Of a stretch of 64,000 nucleotides of DNA, positions 27,915 to 37,841 are shown in pieces. How positions within the stretch are numbered: the stretch's first letter is position 1; each line of letters starts with the position of its first letter. This DNA comes from Alicyclobacillus sp. ALC3. Its GTDB lineage: Bacteria; Bacillota; Bacilli; Alicyclobacillales; Alicyclobacillaceae. Below the pieces are notes generated by a model that saw only the letters and a list, made by a program, of their open reading frames with translations, was not told the DNA's origin and made no database searches. Made by a program: the position numbers and the translations under genes. The stretch spans positions 310,001-374,000 of the forward strand of contig NZ_CP066784.1 in NCBI RefSeq assembly GCF_028751195.1, in the 5' to 3' direction.

Positions 27915-29429
27915 TTAACCCGCAGAGTGCCCATCCTCGCGCAGACTCACAAGCGCCTGTGCAGCAACCTCACGGTCGTCAAAGTGGTGTTTGACACGTC
28001 CGATAATTTGGTAGGTCTCGTGCCCCTTACCCGCGATCAGGATGACATCATCACCCTTAGCCTCTGCCACAGCTTTCTCAATCGCCTCACGGCGGTCGGT
28101 AATTCGCTGGTAGCGTCCACCGGGACGCAGAGATTTCCCTTTCACACCGGCTTCCATGTCGTCCAAAATCCGCACCGGGTCTTCTGTTCTCGGGTTGTCG
28201 CTCGTCAACAATGTCAGATCACTGTAACGCGCAGCCACTTCAGCCATCAGCGGCCGCTTTCCGCGGTCGCGGTCACCGCCGCAACCGACGACGCACAGAA
28301 CTCGCCCCGTGGCGAATTCGCGAACCGTCTGCAGTGCGTTTTCGAGGCTGTCTGGAGTATGCGAATAATCGACGAGGACCGTGAACGACTGCCCGGCAAC
28401 CACCCGTTCGAGTCGCCCCGGAATCCCTGCAACTGACTCGAGTGACGCCACCATCCGCGCCAAGGGCAAACCCTCTATGGCTCCTACCGCGATTGCAGCC
28501 AAGGCGTTGTAGACGTTGAATCGCCCCGTCAACTGGAGCGTAACATCCGCCTCTTCTCCAGTGAACAAAGCAACGTGAAAGCTCACACCACCCGCTTGCA
28601 CGTTTACAGCACTCGCCCGGACGTCAGCACTCTGCTCAATCCCGTACGTGATCGATTCGTGTACACTTTGTGCCAGTAAATACGCTGTAGCAGCATCGTC
28701 GGCGTTGAGCACAGCCCGCTCCATGAGTCGCGGGTCCGCAGCGTACGTGTTCCCAAGCCGTGAAAACAGTTTACCTTTGGCTGCGCGATAGTTATCCATC
28801 GTACCGTGAAAGTCCAAGTGGTCCTGGGTCAAGTTCGTAAACACAGCCGTGCGAAACCGCGTGCCGGCGACGCGACGCTCTTCGAGGGCGTGTGACGATA
28901 CCTCCATCACCGCGTACTGACAATCAGCAGCGACCATTTCCGCTAGGACGGATTGTAGTTCAACAGCCTCCGGGGTGGTGTTGGCAACGTCAACTGTGAC
29001 ATCTCCGATTCTCTTGCCGATTGTTCCGAGTAATCCCGTCTGATGCCCAGCATCTCTGAGCACTCGTTCAATCAGGTGTGTCGTCGTCGTTTTGCCGTTG
29101 GTACCTGTAACTCCAATCACCGACAGTCGCTCCGACGGGTGATTGTAAAACCACGCCGCAGCGACGGCACTTGCGAGGCGCGTGTCAGGTACCACCAACT
29201 GGGCACAGTTCAACGAGTCGAACGGCATCTCTACCATCACGGCGACCGCGCCTGCACGGACTGCATCTTGTACATACGCATGTCCATCTACGGTATATCC
29301 ACGCAACGCAATGAACAGACTGCCCGGCTGCACTCGTCTGGAGTCTGTAGTAATATCGAGGAACTCTATAACCGCATCGCCAATGACGTGTGCCTTCACG
29401 TAAGCCGAAGCTAGTTCTGACAGCCGCAA
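27915..29429 (-). CDS. murE: UDP-MurNAc-tripeptide synthetase (meso-DAP-adding)
   Basis: Adds the third stem residue. 504 residues with an ATP P-loop TGTNGKTTTTHL (about 110). The DNPRTEDP motif (about 410) is the DNPR type linked to meso-diaminopimelate, so the wall is predicted to be DAP-type. TTG start ten or so bases after AAAGGGG. No murF follows; mraY is next. Confidence 0.95.
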   Translation of the reverse strand: MRLSELASAYVKAHVIGDAVIEFLDITTDSRRVQPGSLFIALRGYTVDGHAYVQDAVRAGAVAVMVEMPFDSLNCAQLVVPDTRLASAVAAAWFYNHPSERLSVIGVTGTNGKTTTTHLIERVLRDAGHQTGLLGTIGKRIGDVTVDVANTTPEAVELQSVLAEMVAADCQYAVMEVSSHALEERRVAGTRFRTAVFTNLTQDHLDFHGTMDNYRAAKGKLFSRLGNTYAADPRLMERAVLNADDAATAYLLAQSVHESITYGIEQSADVRASAVNVQAGGVSFHVALFTGEEADVTLQLTGRFNVYNALAAIAVGAIEGLPLARMVASLESVAGIPGRLERVVAGQSFTVLVDYSHTPDSLENALQTVREFATGRVLCVVGCGGDRDRGKRPLMAEVAARYSDLTLLTSDNPRTEDPVRILDDMEAGVKGKSLRPGGRYQRITDRREAIEKAVAEAKGDDVILIAGKGHETYQIIGRVKHHFDDREVAAQALVSLREDGHSAG

Positions 29430-29461
29430 ATGATGCGTCCCCTTTCTGTTCCGGCCAATTC

Positions 29462-29487
29462 TGAGCGCTAGGAATCCCTAGCGCTCA
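29462..29487 (-). other. Perfect hairpin between spoVD and murE
   Basis: Eleven-base arms TGAGCGCTAGG and CCTAGCGCTCA with loop AATC, no T-tract. It lies 16 bp after the spoVD stop and 32 bp before the murE start. May modulate read-through or protect an mRNA end. Confidence 0.6.
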
Positions 29488-29502
29488 ACCTCGCCCCTCA
29501 AT

Positions 29503-31476
29503 CTATTGCTTTTGTGATGACTTGTCAATTGAGTTTCCGCTTGGTTTGTCCCCTAAGTACAAGCGGATCGTCGAACCTTCCTGAACGTTGGTTCCGAACG
29601 AAGGCGCCTGCCAAACAATCGTGTTGCCCTGTCCAATCACCTGCGTTTTCAACTGCCCACTGTTCTGCAAGGCCAATTGTCTGGCCTCATTCAGCGTGAG
29701 GCCGACAAAGTTCGGAACACTCGCCATCACCGGATCGCCGTACCTGTACTTGCGCGGCAATCCTCCTTGTTGCTTCGGTATGCCCTCGACCTGGAGTGCA
29801 TCACCGAGAATCCGACCGACAATCGGAGCAGCGATGACCCCTCCAAAGATCACGCCCGCCTTTGGACGTGGGTGGTCAATCGCAATATAGGCGACGAGTT
29901 GCGGATTGTTTGCCGGCGCCATCCCCATAAACGACACGATGTAGTGACTGCCTGAATAGTGCCCATTTTCGACAACCTGCGCTGTACCCGTTTTTCCTGC
30001 TACACGGTAGCCATCAAAGTAAGCGTTGTGACCACTGCCGTTTGCGACAACACTCTCCAACGCGCTGCGGACTTCTGCTGCAGTCTGTTCGGAGATGACT
30101 CTGCGCACGACAGTGGGCTTTGTTTGACTGAGAATTGCGCCTGTTGTGTGGTTTCTCAAGGCCGCCACCACATACGGTTTCATGAGCAGGCCACCGTTCG
30201 CAATTGTCCCCATCGCCATCACCTGCTGAATCGGGGTGACAGACACGCCCTGCCCAAACGCAGTCGTGGCGAGTTCGAGCGGGCCGACTTTCGACAGCGG
30301 GAAGAGAATACCATTGCCTTCCCCCGGCAAGTCGATGCCTGTCTTGCGGCCAAAGCCAAACTTCTTGATATAACTGAACAGCGCGTCTTTCCCCAGCTTT
30401 TCACCAAGCGAAATGAACCCAGGATTACAGGAGTTTTCGACTACGTTCAAGTACGACTGAGAGCCATGACCGCCAGCTTTCCAGCACTTAATCTTGTGTC
30501 CTGCCACCTCGTAATAACCTGGGTCGTAGAATTTGTCCGCCAAATTGACCTTCTTCTCTTGCAATGCCGCGGAGAGCGTGACAATTTTAAATGTCGAACC
30601 AGGCTCAAACGTCTGCCAGATAGCCAGGTTTTGGTTCCATGTCGAAGCCGGATAAGCCTTCCAGTTGGCAGGATTAAACGAAGGGTAATTTGCCATCGCA
30701 AGAATAGCGCCAGTTTTAGGGTTCTCGACAATCGCCGTGACTTTGTCGGGGTTGTAGGTTGCGACCGCCTGTTCGATCTCACGTTCCACAATCTGTTGAA
30801 TTGCGAGATTGATCGTCAGTTGCACATCGTCGCCATTGGTCGGCGGCACGTACGTTTCGCCTGCACCGGCGAGCTTCTGCCCTTTTGCATTTGTCGGAAA
30901 CGTGATGTACCCCTTTTGCCCTGCTAGTTGCGTGTCGTACTGCTTCTCAATGCCTGTCAACCCTTGGTTGTCGGAGCCGGTAATACCAAGGACTTGCGCC
31001 GCAAGGTCACCGTAGGGATACGCTCGTTTGCCGTCTTCTGTGATGTAAATTCCCGCCAGGTTCAGAGCGCGAATCGCTTGTACCTGGTGCTCGGTAATGC
31101 GCCGACCGCCGGGATTAAAGTAGACGGCCATGGTTCGTTTTTGGAGCTGTCCGAGCACCTTCTGCTCCGGCATGTTCAAAATCCTCGACAATTCCTTGGC
31201 TGCACTTGCCTTGTCCTGCACCTGAACCGGAATGGCCATTACCGTCGGGGCCGTTGCCGTATAAGCCAACGGTTGGCCCTGTGCGTCGAGAATCGAACCA
31301 CGCACACCTTGGACAGGAATACTTCGGTTTAACTGTGCGTTTGCCTTCTCCTGCAACCGCGGAGCCTGTACGACCTGAATGAAGGCCAATCTGCCAACAA
31401 GTCCTCCGATCGCTGTCAACAGGCCGAGGAGCAGAATCGCGAAACGCCTGCGCATCGCACCTCTTGTTACTCGCAC
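29503..31476 (-). CDS. spoVD: Class B penicillin-binding protein, SpoVD type
   Basis: 657 residues: one N-terminal membrane helix (about 11-33), a dimerisation domain, a transpeptidase domain, and a single C-terminal PASTA domain (about 585-645). Active site: STFK (catalytic Ser), SCN and KTG. One PASTA domain and position before murE match SpoVD, the spore-cortex PBP. GTG start with GGAGG upstream. A terminator separates it from pbpB, consistent with sporulation-specific control. Confidence 0.9.
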   Translation of the reverse strand: MRVTRGAMRRRFAILLLGLLTAIGGLVGRLAFIQVVQAPRLQEKANAQLNRSIPVQGVRGSILDAQGQPLAYTATAPTVMAIPVQVQDKASAAKELSRILNMPEQKVLGQLQKRTMAVYFNPGGRRITEHQVQAIRALNLAGIYITEDGKRAYPYGDLAAQVLGITGSDNQGLTGIEKQYDTQLAGQKGYITFPTNAKGQKLAGAGETYVPPTNGDDVQLTINLAIQQIVEREIEQAVATYNPDKVTAIVENPKTGAILAMANYPSFNPANWKAYPASTWNQNLAIWQTFEPGSTFKIVTLSAALQEKKVNLADKFYDPGYYEVAGHKIKCWKAGGHGSQSYLNVVENSCNPGFISLGEKLGKDALFSYIKKFGFGRKTGIDLPGEGNGILFPLSKVGPLELATTAFGQGVSVTPIQQVMAMGTIANGGLLMKPYVVAALRNHTTGAILSQTKPTVVRRVISEQTAAEVRSALESVVANGSGHNAYFDGYRVAGKTGTAQVVENGHYSGSHYIVSFMGMAPANNPQLVAYIAIDHPRPKAGVIFGGVIAAPIVGRILGDALQVEGIPKQQGGLPRKYRYGDPVMASVPNFVGLTLNEARQLALQNSGQLKTQVIGQGNTIVWQAPSFGTNVQEGSTIRLYLGDKPSGNSIDKSSQKQ

Positions 31477-31546
31477 GGCAGCCCGCCTCCACGCTTGTCA
31501 AGTCTAGTCCATCTTATGCGGACGACCCTTGCCGTAGAAGCGCACG

Positions 31547-31576
31547 AAAAACCCTGCGTCACGTTGCCCGCAGGGT
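31547..31576 (-). terminator. Intrinsic terminator between pbpB and spoVD
   Basis: Minus strand ACCCTGCG - 10-base loop - CGCAGGGT followed by TTTT, 37 bp after pbpB. It ends the vegetative mraZ-rsmH-ftsL-pbpB transcript. Confidence 0.85.
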
Positions 31577-31612
31577 CAAGGCTGACACGCTCAGGTGTTT
31601 GTGACGCAGGAC

Positions 31613-33802
31613 TTAAGGCTGTTGGAACGTAATTTGCACAGTCTCTCCCTGGTGCAGTTTGGTTCCCGGCGGGACGGACTGTGAGACCGCATAGCCGTTG
31701 CCCTTCGGCAGAAAGTCAACACCTAGTGCCGCGAGGATATCACCGGCCTCACGCATCGGCACCCCGAGCAGCTTCGGCATCAGAAAACCACCGCTCGATG
31801 TCGAGGGCAGAAGATAGGCCATGGAACCAACCGGAACAGATACCCCTGCTTGCGGCCACTGGCGCGCCACAGTTCCAGAGCCAATAGCGTCAGCCGTCAG
31901 ACCAGCGTGCCCAACCGCCTGTTGTGCAGCGAATACGGACAAACCTGTAATACGCGGCATCGAAACGTAGCGCGTCTGACCAGCGGATCCAGAGGATGTC
32001 TGTAAGTTCACCGCGTGACCTGTCCGTGGGGCAATGTGGAAAAGTTGCATGCACTCCTGCAATACGGCCCTGGCTACAGGTCCAGAGATGGTGCTTCCCC
32101 ACGTGTTTGACGGTGGCACATTATGCGGATAGTACACCTCTACGTACACCTCAACCTGCGGATTCCACCCCGGCGCAAAACCAATAAATGCGACGGAGTA
32201 GTGGTTGTTGTAGTATTGACCCGTCGCGCGATTGACAATTTGGGCCGTGCCGCTCTTTCCGCCGACTTCGTAGCCAGGTATGTACGCTATCTGGTCAATG
32301 CCTTGCCCGCCTTTGTTCACGTCGACAATCATTGTGTTTTTGACGCTCAGTGCCACAGATGCCGGAATCACATGCGCATGAGTCACTTGGGGTTTAATCT
32401 GCTTTATGACCTTCCCGGTGACCGGATTGACAATGGCTTTTGCCACTTCCGGTTTCATCACATTGCCACCGTTCAGAATTGCGCCAAGCCCTGCCATTTG
32501 TTGCAGCGGGGTCACGGCAATGCCCTGGCCGAAACCAGATGTCGCCAACTGCACAGGTCCTTGTTCGCTTGGCGGGAAGATATCAGAACTCGATTCACCA
32601 GGCAAGTCAATTCCAGTTGGAGCAAGAAAGCCGAAGTTTTTCATGTACTGCAGGAGCTTCGGCCAGCCAAGTCTTAAGGCGACAGTGCCCATGCCAACGT
32701 TGCTTGACTTTTCCAAGGCTTGCGCGACGTCAATTTTATTCGGCCCTTCCAGAGACCATCCCCAGTAGTTCCAATCGTGAATGGTGACCCCAGCCACATT
32801 CATGCTCCCCGAGGGCACGATGGTATTCAGACTCACCGTGTGCGTTGCCAACGCTGCGGACAAAGTAAAGATTTTGAACGTAGAGCCGGGTTCAAACGAC
32901 GCGTTCACCGCCCAGTTGCTCGACAAGGCCAACGGACTCGCGGTCCAATACTGATTCGGATTAAAACTCGGACTGCTCGACAACGCCAAGACTGCCCCTG
33001 TTTGCGGCCGCATGACGATAATCGTAGCGTGTTCCGGATGATATTGCGCGTTAATTTTCTTCATTTGTTCTTCGACAAAACCCTGAATAGCGCCATTGAT
33101 GTTTAATTCGACATTGTCGCCTGCTTTTGCAGCCTTGAGCGTGTGAATACTCGATTCAATTGGGTTTCCGTTGCCTTGCACCGTGTACGAGTACGCACCG
33201 TTTGTTCCGGCTAGGTAGCTGTTGTACTCCTGCTCTAGACCCGCTTGCCCGACGCCTTGACTGTTCACATATCCAAGCGTGTTTGCGGCTAACGTTCCGT
33301 CCGGATAAGAGCGCTCTTCTGTCGGTGTAAAGGTTATGTAGGCGCCGATATTTGTCCCGGGCTTAGCCTGTTGCACCGCTTTCTCAATCGATGCCTTCGC
33401 TGGATCGAGAATTGGGTGAGGCCATTGCACCCAACCCGTACCGCTCAAAAGCGGGAGAATTTGCGACGCCGGGACACCCAGGGGTTTTGCGATCAATGCT
33501 GCGAACGTTGCCTTGTTCGCCATCGTTTGTCGGTTAAAGTCAAACATAAATGCTGGGACGTCGTATGCGAGCGGCTGACCTTCAGCATCCAGCAGCGCTC
33601 CTCGAGGGGCTAGAAGCGTCCCCTGCCCTTGTTGGACGGATAGTTCTGCAGCAGTCAATCGTTTTCCGTACGCGTGCTGAACATATAAAATCCGCCCGAC
33701 AACTAGGCCAAGTCCGGCCAACATTGCAACCTGCATCACAAACATGCGTTTGCTGTGTCTGCGATGACGCTTTGACGTCAGATTCGACTTCTGCAAATCC
33801 AA
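31613..33802 (-). CDS. pbpB: Septal class B penicillin-binding protein 2B
   Basis: 729 residues: a membrane anchor (about 22-44), a pedestal, a transpeptidase domain, and two C-terminal PASTA domains. Active site: STFK, SSN (KSSNVGMG) and KSG (VGGKSGTAQ). Two PASTA domains and its place after ftsL fit the essential division PBP2B/FtsI. The start appears to be TTG at 33802 with a weak RBS, so the N-terminus is uncertain. Confidence 0.93.
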   Translation of the reverse strand: MDLQKSNLTSKRHRRHSKRMFVMQVAMLAGLGLVVGRILYVQHAYGKRLTAAELSVQQGQGTLLAPRGALLDAEGQPLAYDVPAFMFDFNRQTMANKATFAALIAKPLGVPASQILPLLSGTGWVQWPHPILDPAKASIEKAVQQAKPGTNIGAYITFTPTEERSYPDGTLAANTLGYVNSQGVGQAGLEQEYNSYLAGTNGAYSYTVQGNGNPIESSIHTLKAAKAGDNVELNINGAIQGFVEEQMKKINAQYHPEHATIIVMRPQTGAVLALSSSPSFNPNQYWTASPLALSSNWAVNASFEPGSTFKIFTLSAALATHTVSLNTIVPSGSMNVAGVTIHDWNYWGWSLEGPNKIDVAQALEKSSNVGMGTVALRLGWPKLLQYMKNFGFLAPTGIDLPGESSSDIFPPSEQGPVQLATSGFGQGIAVTPLQQMAGLGAILNGGNVMKPEVAKAIVNPVTGKVIKQIKPQVTHAHVIPASVALSVKNTMIVDVNKGGQGIDQIAYIPGYEVGGKSGTAQIVNRATGQYYNNHYSVAFIGFAPGWNPQVEVYVEVYYPHNVPPSNTWGSTISGPVARAVLQECMQLFHIAPRTGHAVNLQTSSGSAGQTRYVSMPRITGLSVFAAQQAVGHAGLTADAIGSGTVARQWPQAGVSVPVGSMAYLLPSTSSGGFLMPKLLGVPMREAGDILAALGVDFLPKGNGYAVSQSVPPGTKLHQGETVQITFQQP

Positions 33803-33814
33803 TCACCAACCAAA

Positions 33815-34192
33815 TCAGTTTGGGGCGGAAGACCCCTGTGTTGGAATCGTGACCGGCTGTCCCGGTTTCAAACCGTTCGCTGCGGCCAACGCCAAAATGC
33901 GCGTCGGCTGCGTGAGCTGATTGAGGGATGCCGAGTAGGAGGCGTTGACAGCAGAAACCTGCTGAATTTGTGACTGCAGTTGGACAACTTGCGCATTCAC
34001 CGTGGCCACGCGCGCAGACATCGATGCCAACATCCAGCCTGCGGCGGCGCACAGAACAATCGATCCAAACAGAGAGACGAGATCAAAGCGTGTTTTAGTT
34101 CGGGTAGCCGTCTGTCGCGACTCGCGAGAACGTTCGTATTCTCTCTGCTGTATCTGTCCATTTGGTGCAGTATCTAGCTTCGTTGCTAACAC
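33815..34192 (-). CDS. ftsL: Cell division protein FtsL
   Basis: 125 residues: a basic cytoplasmic tail, one membrane helix (about 40-60), then a coiled coil (about 62-105) ending in a short tail. Bitopic partner of DivIB and DivIC. Weakly conserved; identity rests on topology and position between rsmH and pbpB. GTG start after GGAGGGAAACACA. Confidence 0.88.
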   Translation of the reverse strand: MLATKLDTAPNGQIQQREYERSRESRQTATRTKTRFDLVSLFGSIVLCAAAGWMLASMSARVATVNAQVVQLQSQIQQVSAVNASYSASLNQLTQPTRILALAAANGLKPGQPVTIPTQGSSAPN

Positions 34193-34303
34193 TGTGTTTC
34201 CCTCCCTAGTAAATCCATGTCATATCCAAAGAGCCACCGTAGATACACGCAATTGGAACTCGCGTCTGCAAGAGTGAATGACACTCTCCCCCACAAGAGG
34301 GCT

Positions 34304-35275
34304 CTACGTTTGCTCTACATCGCTCTCATACGGACTATTGCGGAGTTTCTGAAGGACTCTTAATTTTGCCGATCGCGCCCGTGGGTTTGCAGTGACTTCC
34401 GCTTCATCGGCGACCAGTGGTTTCCTCGTCACAATCTGTGCCTGTGGCAACCTGTGACATCGGCACACTGGGAAATCCGGCGGACAAATGCAGCCTTGTG
34501 CGTATGACTGATAGGTCTGTTTGACGATCCGGTCCTCAAGCGAGTGGAATGTAATAACAGCCATCCGCCCGCCAATCCGAAGGGTCGCAAACGCACCTTC
34601 CAGACCTTCTGCTAACGCTCCGAGTTCGTCGTTGACTTCGATGCGCAACGCCTGAAAGGTCCTACGTGCCGGGTGTGGTCCTGTTCTACGCGCAGCTGCC
34701 GGGATTGCCCCCGTAACGATGTCGACGAGTTCTCCTGTCGTTTCAATCGGTTTGTTTACCCGGGCCTTGATGATTGCCCTCGCAATTCTTCGGCTGTAGC
34801 GTTCTTCCCCGTATTGAAACAAGGCGCGCGTCAACTGCTCTTCCGACCACTCGTTGACGATGACGGCCGCAGTCAGGGAGCGTTCAGGGTCCATCCGCAT
34901 GTCGAGACGCGCGTCAAACCGGTAACTGAATCCCCTGTCTGCTTGATCAAACTGCGGCGATGAGACACCGAGGTCAAACACAACTCCGTCAACCGGAATG
35001 AACTCCTGTTCTTGACAAACTCGACGAATTTCGCGAAAGTTCGATTTCACTAAAAGAAGTCTGCCCGCGCTGGCTTGTTGCAAATGAGAAGCGTTAGCGA
35101 GTGCTTGCGGGTCTTGATCGATGGCGAGCACGCGACCATTCGGGCCGCTCGCTGCCAAGAGCAACGCTGCATGGCCGCCACCACCAAGCGTTCCATCAAC
35201 GTAGCGTCCTCCATCGCGCGGCAACAGGGCAGCTACAGTCGCATCCAACAACACAGTTTGATGGTGAAACGCCAA
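34304..35275 (-). CDS. rsmH: 16S rRNA (cytosine-1402-N4) methyltransferase
   Basis: SAM-dependent methyltransferase acting on 16S C1402. About 323 residues from a TTG at 35275 that follows AAGGGAG by eight bases; an earlier GTG overlaps that RBS. SAM site YVDGTLGGGGHAALLL and the family motif RTFQALRIEVNDEL are present. Part of the mraZ operon. Confidence 0.95.
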   Translation of the reverse strand: MAFHHQTVLLDATVAALLPRDGGRYVDGTLGGGGHAALLLAASGPNGRVLAIDQDPQALANASHLQQASAGRLLLVKSNFREIRRVCQEQEFIPVDGVVFDLGVSSPQFDQADRGFSYRFDARLDMRMDPERSLTAAVIVNEWSEEQLTRALFQYGEERYSRRIARAIIKARVNKPIETTGELVDIVTGAIPAAARRTGPHPARRTFQALRIEVNDELGALAEGLEGAFATLRIGGRMAVITFHSLEDRIVKQTYQSYAQGCICPPDFPVCRCHRLPQAQIVTRKPLVADEAEVTANPRARSAKLRVLQKLRNSPYESDVEQT

Positions 35276-35347
35276 GGCGGTCACTCCCTTGCGACAATTA
35301 ACCGTCGGTTCAACCCGCCCGTCGAACCGAACGCTTTCTTAGTTAGC

Positions 35348-35779
35348 TCAGAGGTCGAAGTCAACCAGTTTCTCCGCGAGTTGTGCAAACGACTCGTTTG
35401 CTCCTTCAGCGTACTCTGTCCACGCAGACTGGCTCCAAATTTCCACGCGATTTGAAACTCCAATGACGACGCAGTCACGTTCGAGTGTTGCGTAGTCTCT
35501 CAGTGACCCGGGAATCAAAGCTCGTCCCTGCTTATCTAGTTCGCACTCAGTCGCCCCAGAAAAGAAAAACCGTACAAACGAGCGGGCATCGGCCCGTGTC
35601 AACGGCAGAGCCTTCAACTTGGACTCTAACGTTTCCCACTCGGTCATGGGGTATACGAACAGACAAGTATCGATGCCGCGCGTAATGACGAAAGACTTGC
35701 CAAGTCCGTCACGGTACTTCACGGGCATGGTGATGCGACCTTTTTCATCGAGGGTGTGCTGGAATTCCCCCATGAACAC
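35348..35779 (-). CDS. mraZ: MraZ transcriptional regulator of the division cluster
   Basis: 143 residues starting at a GTG at 35779, which gives (M)[14 protein letters not shown] and the same length as B. subtilis MraZ. Two AbrB-like swapped-hairpin DNA-binding halves: [15 protein letters not shown] and [14 protein letters not shown]. It binds TGGGN repeats in its own promoter, and such repeats lie immediately upstream here. Confidence 0.95.
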   Translation of the reverse strand: MFMGEFQHTLDEKGRITMPVKYRDGLGKSFVITRGIDTCLFVYPMTEWETLESKLKALPLTRADARSFVRFFFSGATECELDKQGRALIPGSLRDYATLERDCVVIGVSNRVEIWSQSAWTEYAEGANESFAQLAEKLVDFDL

Positions 35780-35792
35780 GTCGCTCACCACC

Positions 35793-35853
35793 TGTTCTCC
35801 ACATTGCCCCACTTTGCCCCACTTTGCACCACTCAGATAGACTTTCGCCCCAC
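35793..35853 (-). promoter_or_regulatory. MraZ boxes (TGGGG repeats, 10-bp period) upstream of mraZ
   Basis: Minus strand: GTGGTGCAAA (35832-35823), GTGGGGCAAA (35822-35813), GTGGGGCAAT (35812-35803) and GTGGAGAACA (35802-35793) are consecutive 10-bp repeats. A fifth, GTGGGGCGAA, lies at 35853-35844. This is the known MraZ operator pattern (TGGGN every 10 bp). The boxes lie between 14 and 74 bp upstream of the start, so repression is plausible. Confidence 0.85.
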
Positions 35854-35958
35854 TTTCACGATTTCCTGCCTAGCACACGAACTTTTCAAAGCTATTTTCG
35901 CTATGTAACGCGCGGATGATGCGCCTGTGTCTCGGTACTGCAGTCATGTTGGAAAGGT

Positions 35959-35998
35959 GAAAAAAGCGGCCCGCAGAGTATGCGAGACCGCTTTTGAA
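35959..35998 (-). terminator. Intrinsic terminator between bshC and mraZ
   Basis: Minus strand AAAAGCGG and CCGCTTTT arms with an inner TGCG/CGCA stem, followed by TTTTTT. The interval 35780-36087 otherwise contains only the MraZ boxes and an unassigned AT-rich promoter region. Confidence 0.85.
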
Positions 35999-36087
35999 AG
36001 ACCACCACAACGCCTGTTTAATTGAAGTAAGAGCTTGTACCTAAGGCCGAACACGCCGCCACGAGGGAGATAACAGCAAAACCAATG

Positions 36088-37731
36088 TCAACCTCGCGCA
36101 TCGTGGATGTGATATACGGGAGCGGGCAGATCATAATCTCCCCAAGCGGGCAACTGATCGATCCACGTCAGTCCCTGAACACTCAAGAAGTTGAGTAGGC
36201 AGAGTCGACGTTCTTGGAGGTGACCATCGGTCCACAGCCAGCGCTCGATGTTACGCAACTGAGCAATGGCAGCCTTGTGCCGCTGTTCAAACAAGCGCTG
36301 TGTCTTCTTTTTCAGCTTGTCAATGCCAGACTTCTCCCGGTCGGCTTGGGCTCGCGCCATCGAAAACACCTGGGGCCCGAGACTGCCGATTCGGTCTGCG
36401 AATTCGTCCCACCTGAGTTGAGTAGCAGCGGTCAACTGCTCAAATTCCGCCTCAATCGCAGTGAAACCCATAGCTCCCAAGCGTGGCGCCACCAAGTCAC
36501 CGGGCTTCTCGAGTTCCGAGCGGGGAATCTGCCACTTGGCCAAGTTTCGAACCACACTCGCTGGGTAGCAGATAACTCGCTGACGCAGTAACAGAGGTGG
36601 TAATTTTCGACCATGTGCATGGAACACGGCCCGCGACAGTGCGTGATACGAAATTTCTGCTGGCCCACCAACGTATGCCAGTGTTGGTAGCAGGGCGTCC
36701 TGCACGACAGGGCGAAGAAGTACGTTTGAACTGAAACGTGTAGGATCGATGTTCGCCAATTCCTGCCATTGTGCAACAGTCTTGGAGATGCCCAGGCCGC
36801 GAACGCGGAGTGTTCCCGGTCCGTTGCTTTCAAGCACGTAACGCTGTCCGTTGATCACGTGAAATACTGTGCTGTTTTCGCGGTCCCGAATCACTGTCGG
36901 TTCAAGACCAAGGCGTTCCACTTCTCGATACGCGTCTTCAAGACCCGCCTGAACAGCCGCGACGTTACCAAGCGCGGTTTGCCACACGGGTCGCACCAAC
37001 TCTCGCAGTCCGGGCAGACAAGGGTCCAGAATCACAAGCCCTTGGTCGCGAAAGAGGACAGCCATGACACGGCCAAACCACGTGGACAGACTGTCTCCGT
37101 TCTCCCAACAGTCACGAAACATCCGCAAAACATCCGCCTTCGCAGGTCCATCTGGTAACTGCAGGAAAGCGTCACGGATGATGAAGTCGACATCATCCTG
37201 ATTCAGAGGATGGTGATACACCATGGTGTGGGCCTCTGGAGGTGTTGGCCAAACGATGCGTCGAACATCATCGTGTTGATCGAGCAGATACGCGTGGTTA
37301 ACTTCAGCCCAGTCGTGATCCTCTGAGGCAATCCAAAACACCGGCACAACCGGTCTCCCCAATTCCTTCTCCAAACGCCGGGCTAGTCCCACTGCAGACA
37401 GCGCCTTGTACACCGTGAGTACTGGTCCGGTAAATAGACCGGCCTGTTGCCCTGTAACGACCGCAACCGCCTCACTGTCGCGCAAGCGTTCTAGTTGTGA
37501 GAACGACTGTTCTGATGCATGTAACTCGGACATGTAAGCGCGAAGCACGTCTACTAGTTGTTCTCTGTGCTCGGCTGTAAACCGCGGCGCCGTTTCCGCT
37601 GCGCGATTCCGATACGTGTCAAGTAAAGTTGGATTTTGATTGTCGTATAAGTGCGCGACCTCGGCGAAGGCGGTTGCGTGCAAATCCGCCAGCCGATTTC
37701 CGGTCGGTTCTGTCCGCACACTCAAGTTCAA
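36088..37731 (-). CDS. bshC: Bacillithiol biosynthesis cysteine-adding enzyme
   Basis: Putative ligase for the last step of bacillithiol synthesis (cysteine to GlcN-malate). About 547 residues. Family features include VTGQQAGLFTGPVLTVYKA (about 95), PVFWIASEDHDWAEVNHAY (about 155) and YVGGPAEISYHA. The ATG at 37749 has no RBS; a TTG at 37731 lies nine bases after AAGGGG, so I use it. Adjacent to mraZ, as in Bacillus (yllA). Confidence 0.93.
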   Translation of the reverse strand: MNLSVRTEPTGNRLADLHATAFAEVAHLYDNQNPTLLDTYRNRAAETAPRFTAEHREQLVDVLRAYMSELHASEQSFSQLERLRDSEAVAVVTGQQAGLFTGPVLTVYKALSAVGLARRLEKELGRPVVPVFWIASEDHDWAEVNHAYLLDQHDDVRRIVWPTPPEAHTMVYHHPLNQDDVDFIIRDAFLQLPDGPAKADVLRMFRDCWENGDSLSTWFGRVMAVLFRDQGLVILDPCLPGLRELVRPVWQTALGNVAAVQAGLEDAYREVERLGLEPTVIRDRENSTVFHVINGQRYVLESNGPGTLRVRGLGISKTVAQWQELANIDPTRFSSNVLLRPVVQDALLPTLAYVGGPAEISYHALSRAVFHAHGRKLPPLLLRQRVICYPASVVRNLAKWQIPRSELEKPGDLVAPRLGAMGFTAIEAEFEQLTAATQLRWDEFADRIGSLGPQVFSMARAQADREKSGIDKLKKKTQRLFEQRHKAAIAQLRNIERWLWTDGHLQERRLCLLNFLSVQGLTWIDQLPAWGDYDLPAPVYHIHDARG

Positions 37732-37841
37732 AGCGCACAACCCCTTCATTGGCTCAAGGCCATGAGCATCTATCTCAAGTCAGAAGCAATTCGAGGACTA
37801 TGTTACCCATCCCACTTCTGAAAGTAAAGTAAGTCACAGAC

